Assembly: GCA_003649845.1 (NCBI GenBank)
Contig: QMTB01000023.1
Location: forward strand, 1 to 13,849
DNA: 13,849 nucleotides
Reading direction: 5' to 3'
Source: Thermoplasmata archaeon
GTDB lineage: Archaea; Thermoplasmatota; E2; DHVEG-1
In this document: one piece after another, positions 13,832 to 13,849 of the stretch
How positions within the stretch are numbered: the first letter of the stretch is position 1
Layout of the letters: each line of letters starts with the position of its first letter
The notes under the pieces: model-generated
Database searches by the model: none
Told to the model about the DNA's origin: nothing
The model's input: the letters and a program-made list of their open reading frames with translations, nothing else
Position numbers and translations under genes: made by a program

Positions 13832-13849
13832 CTTCCACAGGAAATCAAG
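13832..13849 (+). repeat. ORB-like Orc1/Cdc6 binding site, right copy, cut by window end
   Basis: CTTCCACAGGAAATCAAG matches the dyad part of the ORB consensus (TTCCA-N2-GGAAA) plus the linker; the sequence ends exactly where the G-string should begin. It is oriented opposite to the left copy, so the two flank the AT-rich core as an inverted pair. Confidence 0.6.

Larger units (their letters stand above)
13604..13849. other. Likely replication origin (oriC) beside cdc6, cut by window end
   Basis: A gene-free stretch upstream of cdc6 with the classical archaeal origin layout: one ORB-like element on each side of an AT-rich core, in opposite orientations, next to an initiator gene. The right ORB runs into the window edge, so more elements probably lie beyond. 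Origin activity itself is inferred. Confidence 0.75.

Noticed and set aside
1..13849. tRNA, rRNA or CRISPR array
   Set aside because: No cloverleaf with a T-loop and acceptor pairing, no rRNA-like conserved tract, and no regularly spaced direct repeats with unique spacers were seen by eye; a tRNAscan-SE run would settle the tRNA question.

Overview
The window looks archaeal. It carries an Orc1/Cdc6 replication initiator beside origin-type repeats, a tRNA-splicing endonuclease with the euryarchaeal duplicated-domain layout, a TtuA/NcsA-type tRNA thiolase, an exported Lon-like (S16) protease without an ATPase domain, and archaeal TATA-type promoters about 26 nt ahead of plausible start sites. 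The DNA is AT-rich. Starts are mixed: some genes have strong Shine-Dalgarno (SD) sequences and others look leaderless. A euryarchaeote, perhaps Thermoplasmata-related and uncultured, fits best, but the lineage call is low confidence.

Layout. 38-2706 (+ strand): a small exported protein, a 300-bp gap, the tRNA 2-thiolation enzyme and a D-2-hydroxyacid (glyoxylate/hydroxypyruvate type) dehydrogenase. 2713-6616 (- strand): a metallo-beta-lactamase-fold hydrolase, endA and the membrane-anchored S16 protease, with endA starting inside the 3' end of the protease gene. 6617-6968: a 352-bp gap holding a GC-rich, highly structured segment that I read as a candidate non-coding RNA on the - strand. 6969-10004 (- strand): a large protein with two receiver domains and a PEP-synthase-like ATP-grasp module. 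10104-11443 (- strand): glutamate dehydrogenase, whose reading frame is broken at an AAAAAAC run. Divergent from it, 11582-12312 (+ strand) holds a helix-turn-helix regulator and a small conserved-looking protein. 12338-13603 (- strand) is orc1/cdc6, followed to the window end by a likely replication origin.

The most notable points are: (1) the candidate structured RNA at 6713-6894, with its own TATA box, a predicted three-way junction and two mutually exclusive G-tract helices; (2) the glutamate dehydrogenase frame break exactly on a canonical -1 slippery heptamer, where either a -1 slip or one missing A restores a full-length enzyme; (3) an oriC-like region with two oppositely oriented ORB elements flanking an AT-rich core; (4) a perfect inverted repeat centred on the gdhA TATA box; (5) the receiver-receiver-ATP-grasp protein, which lacks the phosphohistidine and PEP-binding domains of true PEP synthase. 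No mobile element, CRISPR array, rRNA or tRNA was seen.
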